Positions 57,125 through 64,000 of a stretch of DNA of 64,000 nucleotides are shown here, in pieces. A program made the translations under genes and the position numbers. The stretch comes from an uncultured Bacteroidota bacterium. GTDB taxonomy: Bacteria > Bacteroidota > Bacteroidia > Flavobacteriales > Flavobacteriaceae. The notes under the pieces were generated by a model. That model saw only the letters and a list, made by a program, of their open reading frames with translations, did no database searches and was not told the origin of the DNA. The stretch is from contig CACNQM010000004.1 in assembly GCA_902622595.1 (NCBI GenBank), forward strand, positions 124,001 to 188,000. Direction: 5' to 3'. Numbering within the stretch: position 1 is the first letter of the stretch; every line of letters starts with the position of its first letter.

Positions 57125-58807
57125 TCATTTAAAAAGTTTATTTTTTTGAAACTCAATTTCAGTATCTTCGATTCTCCTAAACAACATTTCTTTGTTATTT
57201 ATTTTAAAATTAAAATCAATTTCATCCTTAAGATTATCTAGATCATCCCAATCAAATTCTTTAATCCCAATCATATCCTTAAGTTTAATAGAAGTAAATG
57301 GAATAAAGGGTTCAGATAAAATTGCTAAATACGAAACAATTACAAAAGATACATTAAGGATCTCTTCCACTCTCCTGGGATTATCATTTTTAATTTTCCA
57401 AGGTTCACTATCTGCAAGATATTTATTGCCTAGTCTTGCAATATTCATAAGATTCTTCAATGCTTCCCTAAATTTAAAATTATTTAAAGAAATCATCATT
57501 TGATTCTTTAGGGCTTTAACCTCTTCCAAAACTTTGTTATCTAAATTGTTAGTTGAGTCAGATCTTGGGATATTTCCATCATAATATTTATCTATTAATG
57601 AAAGGACTCTATTAGTAAAGTTACCATATATAGCAACTAGTTCACTATTATTTCTTATTTGAAATTCTTTCCATGTAAAGTCATTATCCTTAGTCTCAGG
57701 ACAAGTGGCAGTTAAAACATACCTTAAGACATCTTGCATATTTGGAAACTCTAATAAATATTCATGTAACCAAACTGCCCAGTTCCTTGATGTTGAAATT
57801 TTTTTCCCCTCTAAATTGAGAAACTCATTTGCAGGAACATTTTTAGGTAGAATAAAATCCCCAAACATTTTTAACATAATTGGAAATATTATACAGTGAA
57901 AAACTATATTATCCTTACCTATAAAATGAATTAGATTTGTATTAGGACTTTTCCAATAATTTTTCCAATCTTTTTTATTCGTTTCTGCCCACTCTTTAGT
58001 AGATGATATATAACCAATAGGTGCCTCAAACCAAACGTATAAAACTTTTCCATCTTCATCATCAACTTTTACTGGAATGCCCCAATCTAAATCTCGAGTA
58101 ACGGCTCTAGGTTTAAGTCCACTATCCAACCATGACTTAACTTGTCCTACAACATTTATTTTCCATTTTTCTTTATTTTCAACAGTTATCCATTCTCTAA
58201 TAAATTCCTCAAATTCGTCAAGCTTTATATAGTAATGCTTAGTTTTCTTTAGTATTGGTTTTGAATCTGAAATTGCTGATCTAGGGTTGATAAGCTCGTC
58301 AGGACTAAGTGTTGCGCCACATTTTTCACATTGATCACCATATGCTTCATCAAACTTTTTACATGGACAAGTCCCTGTAATATATCTATCAGCAAGAAAT
58401 TGATTTTCTTTTGTATCATAATATTGTTCTGATTCATTTAATGAAAATAGATTTTTCTCTTTAAGAAGATTAAATAATTCTAAAGACATCTCATGATGAA
58501 TTTTTTTGGAAGTTCTTGAATAATTATCAAATGAAATACCAAATTCTTGGAATGAAGATTTGATAATTTTATCATATTTATCAATTAACTGTTTTGGACT
58601 TATTGATGCTTTTTTTGAGGCTAAAGATATGGCTACACCATGTTCATCACTTCCACATATAAATGCAACATCGTTTTTAGTGAGTCTCTTGAATCTTGCA
58701 TATATGTCAGCAGGTATATAAACACCTGCTAAATGTCCAATATGAATGGGTCCATTTGCATATGGCAAAGCAGCAGTTATTGTAAAAGTTTCTTTACTTT
58801 TTTTCAT
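57125..58807 (-). CDS. metG: methionyl-tRNA synthetase, short form
   Basis: Charges tRNA-Met. Class I signature IHIGH (residues 21-25) and KISTS in place of KMSKS. A zinc knuckle with CPCKKF...QCEKCG lies near residue 147. The anticodon-binding helical domain follows. The protein ends at 560 residues without the EMAP/Trbp111-type tRNA-binding domain that gives most Bacteroidota MetG proteins about 680 residues. No frameshift or relic of that domain is visible before the convergent lipoprotein gene. Confidence 0.95.
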   Translation of the reverse strand: MKKSKETFTITAALPYANGPIHIGHLAGVYIPADIYARFKRLTKNDVAFICGSDEHGVAISLASKKASISPKQLIDKYDKIIKSSFQEFGISFDNYSRTSKKIHHEMSLELFNLLKEKNLFSLNESEQYYDTKENQFLADRYITGTCPCKKFDEAYGDQCEKCGATLSPDELINPRSAISDSKPILKKTKHYYIKLDEFEEFIREWITVENKEKWKINVVGQVKSWLDSGLKPRAVTRDLDWGIPVKVDDEDGKVLYVWFEAPIGYISSTKEWAETNKKDWKNYWKSPNTNLIHFIGKDNIVFHCIIFPIMLKMFGDFILPKNVPANEFLNLEGKKISTSRNWAVWLHEYLLEFPNMQDVLRYVLTATCPETKDNDFTWKEFQIRNNSELVAIYGNFTNRVLSLIDKYYDGNIPRSDSTNNLDNKVLEEVKALKNQMMISLNNFKFREALKNLMNIARLGNKYLADSEPWKIKNDNPRRVEEILNVSFVIVSYLAILSEPFIPFTSIKLKDMIGIKEFDWDDLDNLKDEIDFNFKINNKEMLFRRIEDTEIEFQKNKLFK

Positions 58808-58879
58808 TAAAAACTATTAATAACTATTCAAAATCAATCCAAGATAAAATATTAAATTAGTAATTGAAACTATTCCTAA

Positions 58880-61800
58880 ATGTTTTTAATTTTTGATACT
58901 GAAACTACTGGTTTACCAAAAAAATGGAGTGCCCCGTTAACTGATTTTGATAACTGGCCAAGAGCAATTCAAGTTGCATGGCAAGTTCATGATCTTTATG
59001 GAAAATGTATTTCTAATCAAAGTTATATAGTTTATCCTGATGGTTTCACAATTCCATATGATTCTGAAAAAATTCATGGAATTTCCACTGAACTTGGAAA
59101 AAAGATTGGGGTTGAAATAAATTTTGTCCTAGATAAATTTCATGAAGACCTAAAAAATTCAAAATTTATATGTGGTCATAATTTAAACTTTGATGAAAAA
59201 ATTCTAGGGTCTGAATATCTAAGATCTAAGGGAACTAATCCTATTCAAGATTTTCCAAAAATTGATACATGTACTGAAGAAACAGCTGGAATTTGTATGT
59301 TATCTGGAGGAAGAGGTAGGAAGTTTAAGTTGCCTACTCTAATGGAGTTATACAAACATCTTTTTAATCAAGAATTTGACTCTGCTCATAATGCATCTGC
59401 AGACGTTGAGGCAACTGCTTTATGTTTATTTAAACTATTAAAAGAAAAAAAAATTCATCCAAGTTCTCTTTCAGATAAAAATGAAATTTTGGATGAATTA
59501 ATTAATCTTGACCTTTCTAAAGTAATTGTTACAGATATAAATCATATTGATTTATTTGAAGAATCTAGAAAATTAAAAGAAGATAAAAATCTTGAAAAAA
59601 ATCAAAAACATTCTAAGCCTGATATTAAAAAGCAAGAATTTAAATTTGCGCATCTTCATTCCCATACACAATTTTCAATACTTCAATCAACTTCAAAAAT
59701 ATCAGATTTATTAAAATACTCAGTTGAATTTTCACACGATGCAATTGCCATCACAGATAAATCTAATTTAATGGGTGCTTTTCATTTCATTAAAACTCTA
59801 AAGAACCATAATGAAAATCTAAAAGAAGGCCAAAAATATATCAAACCAATAATTGGTTGCGAATTAAATATATGTGAAAATCACTTAGATAAATCTAACA
59901 GAGATAATGGCTATCAAATGATATTTCTGGCTAAAAATAAGAATGGTTTTAGAAACTTGTCAAAACTAAGTTCAATTGCAAATATTGACGGATTTTATTA
60001 TTTACCAAGAGTTGATAAGAAAATACTAAAAGAATACTCAGAAGATATCATTGTGCTCTCAGGAGGACTAAGTGGTGAGATTTCATCCAAAATTTTAAAT
60101 CAAGGTGAAGAAAAAGCAGAGGAGTCATTAGCCTGGTGGAAGGATACATTTGGATCAGACTTTTATCTTGAGATTCAAAGACATAATCAAGAAAATGAGG
60201 ATTATATAATACCAATTATAAAAGAATTCAGTTCCAAGTATGATATAAAGATCATCGCAACAAACAACACTTTCTATACTACAAAAACTGAGGCTAATGC
60301 TCATGATATATTGTTATGTGTAAGAGAAGGTGAAAAGCAGTCGGTACCTATTGGAAAAGGGAGAGGCTTTAGATATGGACTGCCAAATCAAGAGTATTGG
60401 TATAAATCTAAAGATGAAATGTTTGAATTATTTAAAGACATCCCTGACAGCATATATAACATATCAGAGATAATAGATAAAATTGAACCTTTTGAATTAG
60501 CAAGAGAGGTGCTTTTACCAGACTTTAAAATTCCAAAAAAATTTATTCAAAAAAACGATTTTGATAACCAAAAAGGCCAAAATCTTTATTTAAGACACCT
60601 TACTTTAGAAGGGGTAAAATCAAAATATAAAGAAATAGACAACGACCTAAAAGAAAGAATAGATTTTGAGCTAGATGTAATTTCTAAGACAGGTTATCCA
60701 GGCTATTTTTTAATTGTTCAGGACTTTATTAGTGCTGCTAGAAATATGGGAGTATCTGTAGGTCCAGGAAGAGGCTCAGCGGCTGGTTCAGTAGTAGCTT
60801 ATGCTTTAGGTATAACAAGTATTGATCCAATAAAATATAATCTACTTTTTGAGAGGTTTTTAAATCCAGATAGAGTTAGCTTACCTGATATTGACATTGA
60901 TTTTGATGATGAAGGAAGAAATAAAGTAATAGAATATGTAGTTGATAAATATGGTTCACAACAAGTTGCTCAAATTATTACATACGGAAGAATGGCTGCC
61001 AAATCATCAATTAGAGATACAGGGAGAGTACTTGATTTATCATTATCAGAGGTTGACAGAATTTCCAAGCTAGTTCCAAATATGAAGCTTGGTGATATTT
61101 TTTCTAAAAAAGAAATAGATCTAAAGTCACAATTAAGAACTGATGAGTTTAGTCGAGTTAATGAATTAAAAAAATTATATAATTCTAAAGATTTATCAGC
61201 TCAAACTCTAAAACAAGCAAGCTTATTAGAGGGGTCTCTTAGAAATACAGGAATTCATGCATGTGGTGTTATTATTACACCAAGTGATATTTCAGAGTTC
61301 GTTCCTATTACTAAGGCTAAAGACTCAGATTTTTATGTTACACAATTTGATAATTCAGTTGTAGAAGATGCGGGTTTGCTTAAAATGGATTTTCTAGGTT
61401 TAAAAACATTAACAATTATTAAAGATACTGTAAAACTTATCAAATATAAGTATGATAAGCAACTCTACCCTGAGGAATTTCCATTAAATGATAAAAAAAC
61501 ATATGAACTATTTCAAAGAGGTGAAACCGTTGGAATCTTTCAATACGAATCACTTGGAATGCAGAAGTATTTAAAGGATTTAAAACCCTCTAATTTTAAT
61601 GATTTAATTGCAATGAATGCCCTTTATAGACCTGGGCCACTAGAATATATACCATCATTTATTTCAAGAAAAAATGGTTCTGAGCCAATTACATATGATA
61701 TACCTGAAATGGAAGAATTTTTAAATGAGACTTATGGTATTACTGTTTACCAAGAACAGGTTATGTCACTTTCTCAAAAGATATCAGGTTTCTCTAAGGG

Positions 61801-63199
61801 TGAAGCAGACTTATTAAGAAAAGCTATGGGGAAAAAAATATTTTCTTTAATTGAAAAGTTGAAACCTAAATTCATGACAGGTGGGCAAGAGAATGGTCAT
61901 AGTATTGAAGTGCTTGAAAAAATATGGAAAGATTGGGAAGCATTTGCATCTTATGCATTTAACAAATCCCATTCTACTTGTTATGCATTAATTGGATATC
62001 AAACGGCTTATTTAAAAGCTAATTATCCTTCTGAATATATGGCTGCAGTTTTATCAAATAATATGAATGATATAAAACAAGTTACTTTTTTTATGGAAGA
62101 GTGCAAGAGGATGGGAGTAAGGGTTTTAGGTCCAGATATAAATGAGTCATTTTATAAATTTAATGTGAATGAAGATAAAGCTATAAGATTTGGTATGGGA
62201 GCTGTTAAAGGTGTAGGTAAGGGAGCAGTTGAAACTATTGTTAAAAATAGAAAAGAAGGTTCATATAAAGATATTTATGATTTTGCAAAAAGAATTGATC
62301 TTAGATTGGCAAATAAAAAAACTTTTGAAAATCTTATACTTGCTGGTGGATTAGATTCATTCAATAATAAAAGAGCACAATATTTTCAAATAGATAATGA
62401 TGGATTAACTTTTTTAGAAAAAGCTATTAGACATGGAGCTAAACATCAAGAATTAATTAATTCATCACAAATAAGTATGTTTGAAAATGAATCGATTGAT
62501 AATCAAACAGATTTAGTAATACCAGATTGTGAAGAATGGATTAACCTTGAAAGATTAAAAAAAGAAAGAGAAGTTGTAGGAATATACATTTCTGCTCATC
62601 CACTTGATGATTATTTAAGAGAAATAAAAAATTTCACCTCAACTGGTCTTTCATCCTTAAATGATTTAAACAAAATTGTTAATAAAGATTTATATGTTGG
62701 GGGAATTATAAATGAAGTTGAGCATCTTCAAACAAAGACAGGTAACGGTTTTGCAGTTTTCTCATTTGAAGACTTTAATGATCAATATCAATTTAGAATT
62801 TTTGGGGAAGATTATCTAAAGTATAAGCATCTCCTTGAAGAGAATAAGATATTAAGACTCAGAATATCAATTAGAGATGGATGGGTTAATAGGGAGACTG
62901 GGAGAGTAGGTGATCCAAGGATTCAATTTTTAAATATGGAGTTATTGGATGGAATAATTGATTCTAGTTCAAAAAAAATTACTCTTAAAATAGACTCAAG
63001 CACTTTAAATTTAGATGAGGTAAAAAAATTAAAAAAAATCTTTTCTAAACATAAAGGCTCTAAACCAGTCTACTTTGATATCCTTGATACAAATAATGAA
63101 TTTAAGTTAAATATGATCTCAGAGCAAATAAAAGTTTCTATTACTAAGGATTTACTATCATCTTTAGAAAAAGAAGAGTTCTTATACAAGCTTAATTAA
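58880..63199 (+). CDS. dnaE: DNA polymerase III alpha subunit with N-terminal exonuclease
   Basis: Replicative polymerase. Residues 1-190 are a DnaQ-like 3'-5' exonuclease with FDTETTG (Asp6, Glu8), CGHNLNFDEKI and a C-terminal HNASADVEATAL, fused as is usual in Bacteroidota. The PHP domain begins near 255 (FAHLHSHTQFSIL). Polymerase core: VGPGRGSAAGSVVAYALG and the catalytic DIDIDFDDEGRNK near 670. A C-terminal OB-fold lies near 1270. Length 1439. trxA follows after 75 bases. Confidence 0.97.
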   Translation: MFLIFDTETTGLPKKWSAPLTDFDNWPRAIQVAWQVHDLYGKCISNQSYIVYPDGFTIPYDSEKIHGISTELGKKIGVEINFVLDKFHEDLKNSKFICGHNLNFDEKILGSEYLRSKGTNPIQDFPKIDTCTEETAGICMLSGGRGRKFKLPTLMELYKHLFNQEFDSAHNASADVEATALCLFKLLKEKKIHPSSLSDKNEILDELINLDLSKVIVTDINHIDLFEESRKLKEDKNLEKNQKHSKPDIKKQEFKFAHLHSHTQFSILQSTSKISDLLKYSVEFSHDAIAITDKSNLMGAFHFIKTLKNHNENLKEGQKYIKPIIGCELNICENHLDKSNRDNGYQMIFLAKNKNGFRNLSKLSSIANIDGFYYLPRVDKKILKEYSEDIIVLSGGLSGEISSKILNQGEEKAEESLAWWKDTFGSDFYLEIQRHNQENEDYIIPIIKEFSSKYDIKIIATNNTFYTTKTEANAHDILLCVREGEKQSVPIGKGRGFRYGLPNQEYWYKSKDEMFELFKDIPDSIYNISEIIDKIEPFELAREVLLPDFKIPKKFIQKNDFDNQKGQNLYLRHLTLEGVKSKYKEIDNDLKERIDFELDVISKTGYPGYFLIVQDFISAARNMGVSVGPGRGSAAGSVVAYALGITSIDPIKYNLLFERFLNPDRVSLPDIDIDFDDEGRNKVIEYVVDKYGSQQVAQIITYGRMAAKSSIRDTGRVLDLSLSEVDRISKLVPNMKLGDIFSKKEIDLKSQLRTDEFSRVNELKKLYNSKDLSAQTLKQASLLEGSLRNTGIHACGVIITPSDISEFVPITKAKDSDFYVTQFDNSVVEDAGLLKMDFLGLKTLTIIKDTVKLIKYKYDKQLYPEEFPLNDKKTYELFQRGETVGIFQYESLGMQKYLKDLKPSNFNDLIAMNALYRPGPLEYIPSFISRKNGSEPITYDIPEMEEFLNETYGITVYQEQVMSLSQKISGFSKGEADLLRKAMGKKIFSLIEKLKPKFMTGGQENGHSIEVLEKIWKDWEAFASYAFNKSHSTCYALIGYQTAYLKANYPSEYMAAVLSNNMNDIKQVTFFMEECKRMGVRVLGPDINESFYKFNVNEDKAIRFGMGAVKGVGKGAVETIVKNRKEGSYKDIYDFAKRIDLRLANKKTFENLILAGGLDSFNNKRAQYFQIDNDGLTFLEKAIRHGAKHQELINSSQISMFENESIDNQTDLVIPDCEEWINLERLKKEREVVGIYISAHPLDDYLREIKNFTSTGLSSLNDLNKIVNKDLYVGGIINEVEHLQTKTGNGFAVFSFEDFNDQYQFRIFGEDYLKYKHLLEENKILRLRISIRDGWVNRETGRVGDPRIQFLNMELLDGIIDSSSKKITLKIDSSTLNLDEVKKLKKIFSKHKGSKPVYFDILDTNNEFKLNMISEQIKVSITKDLLSSLEKEEFLYKLN

Positions 63200-63248
63200 A
63201 AATTTCAAATTTTCTTTTTTAAAAAATGAGTGTTGAAATATTTTATAT

Positions 63249-63256
63249 TAAATTTG
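63249..63256 (+). promoter_or_regulatory. -7 promoter box of trxA
   Basis: TAAATTTG fits TAnnTTTG, 18 bases ahead of the trxA ATG. A TTG lies 13 bases upstream of it, closer than the usual 17-23. Confidence 0.45.
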
Positions 63257-63274
63257 AACTGAAAAAAAATAAAT

Positions 63275-63592
63275 ATGGCATTAGAATTAAACGACTCAAT
63301 TTTTGAAGAAAAAGTTTTAAAATCAGATAAACCTGTGCTTGTAGATTTTTGGGCAGAATGGTGTGGTCCATGTAGAATGGTAGGTCCGATTATAGACGAA
63401 CTTAGCAAAGATTTCGAGGGTAAAGCTGTAGTTGGTAAAATAGATGTCGATGCAAATCAAGAATTTGCTGCCAAGTACGGAGTTAGAAACATACCAACAG
63501 TTCTGTTATTTAAAGATGGAGAGCTAGTTTCAAGACAAGTTGGTGTAGCTCCAAAAAAAACTTATGAAGATGCAATTAATGCAGCTTTATAA
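63275..63592 (+). CDS. trxA: thioredoxin
   Basis: Cytoplasmic disulfide reductase, 105 residues. Active site WAEWCGPC with Cys30 and Cys33, the cis-Pro loop IPTVLLF near residue 73. No signal peptide, hence cytoplasmic. Adjacent to dnaE, the usual Flavobacteriia arrangement. Confidence 0.97.
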   Translation: MALELNDSIFEEKVLKSDKPVLVDFWAEWCGPCRMVGPIIDELSKDFEGKAVVGKIDVDANQEFAAKYGVRNIPTVLLFKDGELVSRQVGVAPKKTYEDAINAAL

Positions 63593-63603
63593 CTCAAAAT
63601 AAT

Positions 63604-63611
63604 TATATTTG
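63604..63611 (+). promoter_or_regulatory. -7 promoter box of tRNA-Asp
   Basis: TATATTTG fits TAnnTTTG, 11 bases ahead of the mature tRNA 5' end, in a good position for a short 5' leader. Confidence 0.5.
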
Positions 63612-63622
63612 CATCCGTTTTT

Positions 63623-63696
63623 GGTCTGGTAGTTCAGTTGGTTAGAATATCTGCCTGTCACGCAGGGGGTCGCGGGTTCGAGTCCCGTCCAGACCG
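63623..63696 (+). tRNA. tRNA-Asp (GTC anticodon)
   Basis: 74-base cloverleaf. Acceptor stem GGTCTGG/CCAGACC pairs perfectly; D-arm with AGTTCAGTTGGTTAGA; anticodon loop CTGTCAC with GTC at 63657-63659; T-arm CGGGTTCGAGTCCCG. It is nearly identical to E. coli tRNA-Asp outside the acceptor stem. Discriminator G at 63696 is followed by CCC, so the CCA tail is not encoded. Anticodon stem begins with a T-G wobble pair. Confidence 0.97.
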
Positions 63697-63701
63697 CCCA
63701 T

Positions 63702-63735
63702 CATAAACCCTTGATTTTCAAGGGTTTATGTTTTT
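63702..63735 (+). terminator. intrinsic terminator after tRNA-Asp
   Basis: A perfect 13-bp stem: CATAAACCCTTGA, loop TTT, TCAAGGGTTTATG, followed by TTTTT. It begins six bases after the tRNA 3' end. Confidence 0.9.
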
Positions 63736-63898
63736 ATAAAATCCACTATTTTTTTATCGGTTCGAATCCTTCCTTTCTGAATTATTTTATGATGATAATT
63801 TGGGTTTTTAACTTTTGTTCGAGCGAACAGAAGTCTTTAAAATGTAAATAAAACTATAAATTTGTTTTTGAAAATGTTGATAAGAAACTCTTAGAATA
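63736..63898. other. intergenic region with tRNA-like scrap and palindrome
   Basis: No gene. It holds GGTTCGAATCC at 63759-63769, like a tRNA T-arm but unable to form a 5-bp stem, then a perfect palindrome TGTTCG-AG-CGAACA at 63816-63829. A -7 box TAAATTTG follows at 63857-63864 for the next gene. The region could be a decayed attachment site or a fragment of a dispersed repeat; both are inference. Confidence 0.5.
63857..63864 (+). promoter_or_regulatory. -7 promoter box of the last, partial gene
   Basis: TAAATTTG fits TAnnTTTG, 34 bases ahead of the ATG at 63899. The palindrome at 63816-63829 lies where an activator or upstream operator might bind. Confidence 0.4.
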
Positions 63899-64000
63899 AT
63901 GGCAAAGAAAACTTGGATAGAAAAAAGAGATTGCGATAAGTCATATAAAATTAAAACGATTGATAAAAAATTTGCAGACATTCCAGAAGGAAGTAAAATG
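63899..64000 (+). CDS. partial gene, N-terminal 34 codons, possibly MGMT-like family
   Basis: Open from ATG at 63899 to the right edge (MAKKTWIEKRDCDKSY ... FADIPEGSKM). It has no signal peptide and is rich in Lys. The opening resembles, from memory, small proteins annotated as MGMT-family (alkyltransferase-like) in bacteria, which start with a similar KKTWxEK and PEGxKML pattern. With 34 residues this is only a suggestion. A promoter box lies upstream. Confidence 0.5.
   Translation, partial: MAKKTWIEKRDCDKSYKIKTIDKKFADIPEGSKM

Overview
The window is AT-rich, densely packed bacterial DNA with very short intergenic gaps. It belongs to the Bacteroidota, most likely a marine, streamlined member of the Flavobacteriia. 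The evidence is gene content and order: a complete Bat (aerotolerance) operon, sufBCDSE followed by a SufT-like gene and a DUF3078 gene, DnaE with a fused N-terminal exonuclease, acpP-fabF-(IPExxxVDY)-pyk, and purN-rnhA-pfkB-purF-like. Promoters of the TAnnTTTG type and the general lack of Shine-Dalgarno sequences fit the same phylum. The species cannot be named from this sequence.

Layout. 1-5135 (minus): tetR-tolC-adaptor-RND efflux operon; the pump gene leaves the window on the left. 5244-9241: GGPP-type prenyl synthase, lycopene cyclase, ZIP metal transporter, thiL. 9374-15756: suf Fe-S assembly operon. 15758-18173: glycosyltransferase, then nadD and gmk on the minus strand. 18170-26473: a sugar-oxidation cassette. 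Its minus-strand arm holds two DUF1080 hydrolase-like proteins, two TIM-barrel isomerases, a Gfo/Idh/MocA oxidoreductase and an MFS transporter. Its plus-strand arm holds a GMC dehydrogenase and its small subunit. 26470-31126: azurin, DMT transporter, a Cys/Met PLP enzyme, LpxH-like hydrolase, HflX. 31214-39897: moxR-DUF58-unknown-batABCDE. 39889-46406: cvpA, pheS, aldehyde dehydrogenase, pyk, IPExxxVDY protein, fabF, acpP. 46540-50286: purN, rnhA, pfkB-type kinase, purF-like. 50420-58807: superoxide dismutase, a single-chain AddA/AddB-like helicase-nuclease, phytoene desaturase with a tiny membrane ORF ahead of it, a lipoprotein, metG. 58880-64000: dnaE, trxA, tRNA-Asp with a terminator, and the start of one more gene.

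How genes work together. Prenyl synthase, CrtY and CrtI-like protein supply carotenoid steps from two separate loci; phytoene synthase is not in the window. The sugar cassette looks like a 3-keto-glycoside route: a periplasmic flavin dehydrogenase oxidises a sugar, DUF1080 proteins cleave the keto-glycoside, an MFS carrier imports the product, and TIM-barrel and Gfo/Idh/MocA enzymes process it. The bat block is a MoxR/VWA chaperone-like envelope system.

Most interesting observations. (1) A 1316-residue protein joins an AddA-type helicase to what looks like only the C-terminal half of AddB. (2) A 26-28 codon ORF directly upstream of gmk looks like the last trace of yicC, next to the sugar cassette. 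(3) The usual rnc gene is missing between fabF and the IPExxxVDY gene, and the latter has no ATG/GTG/TTG start for its conserved N-terminus. (4) A 31-residue single-helix ORF overlaps the start of crtI. (5) A tRNA-like scrap and a perfect palindrome lie downstream of tRNA-Asp. No CRISPR array, IS element, rRNA or prophage was seen.
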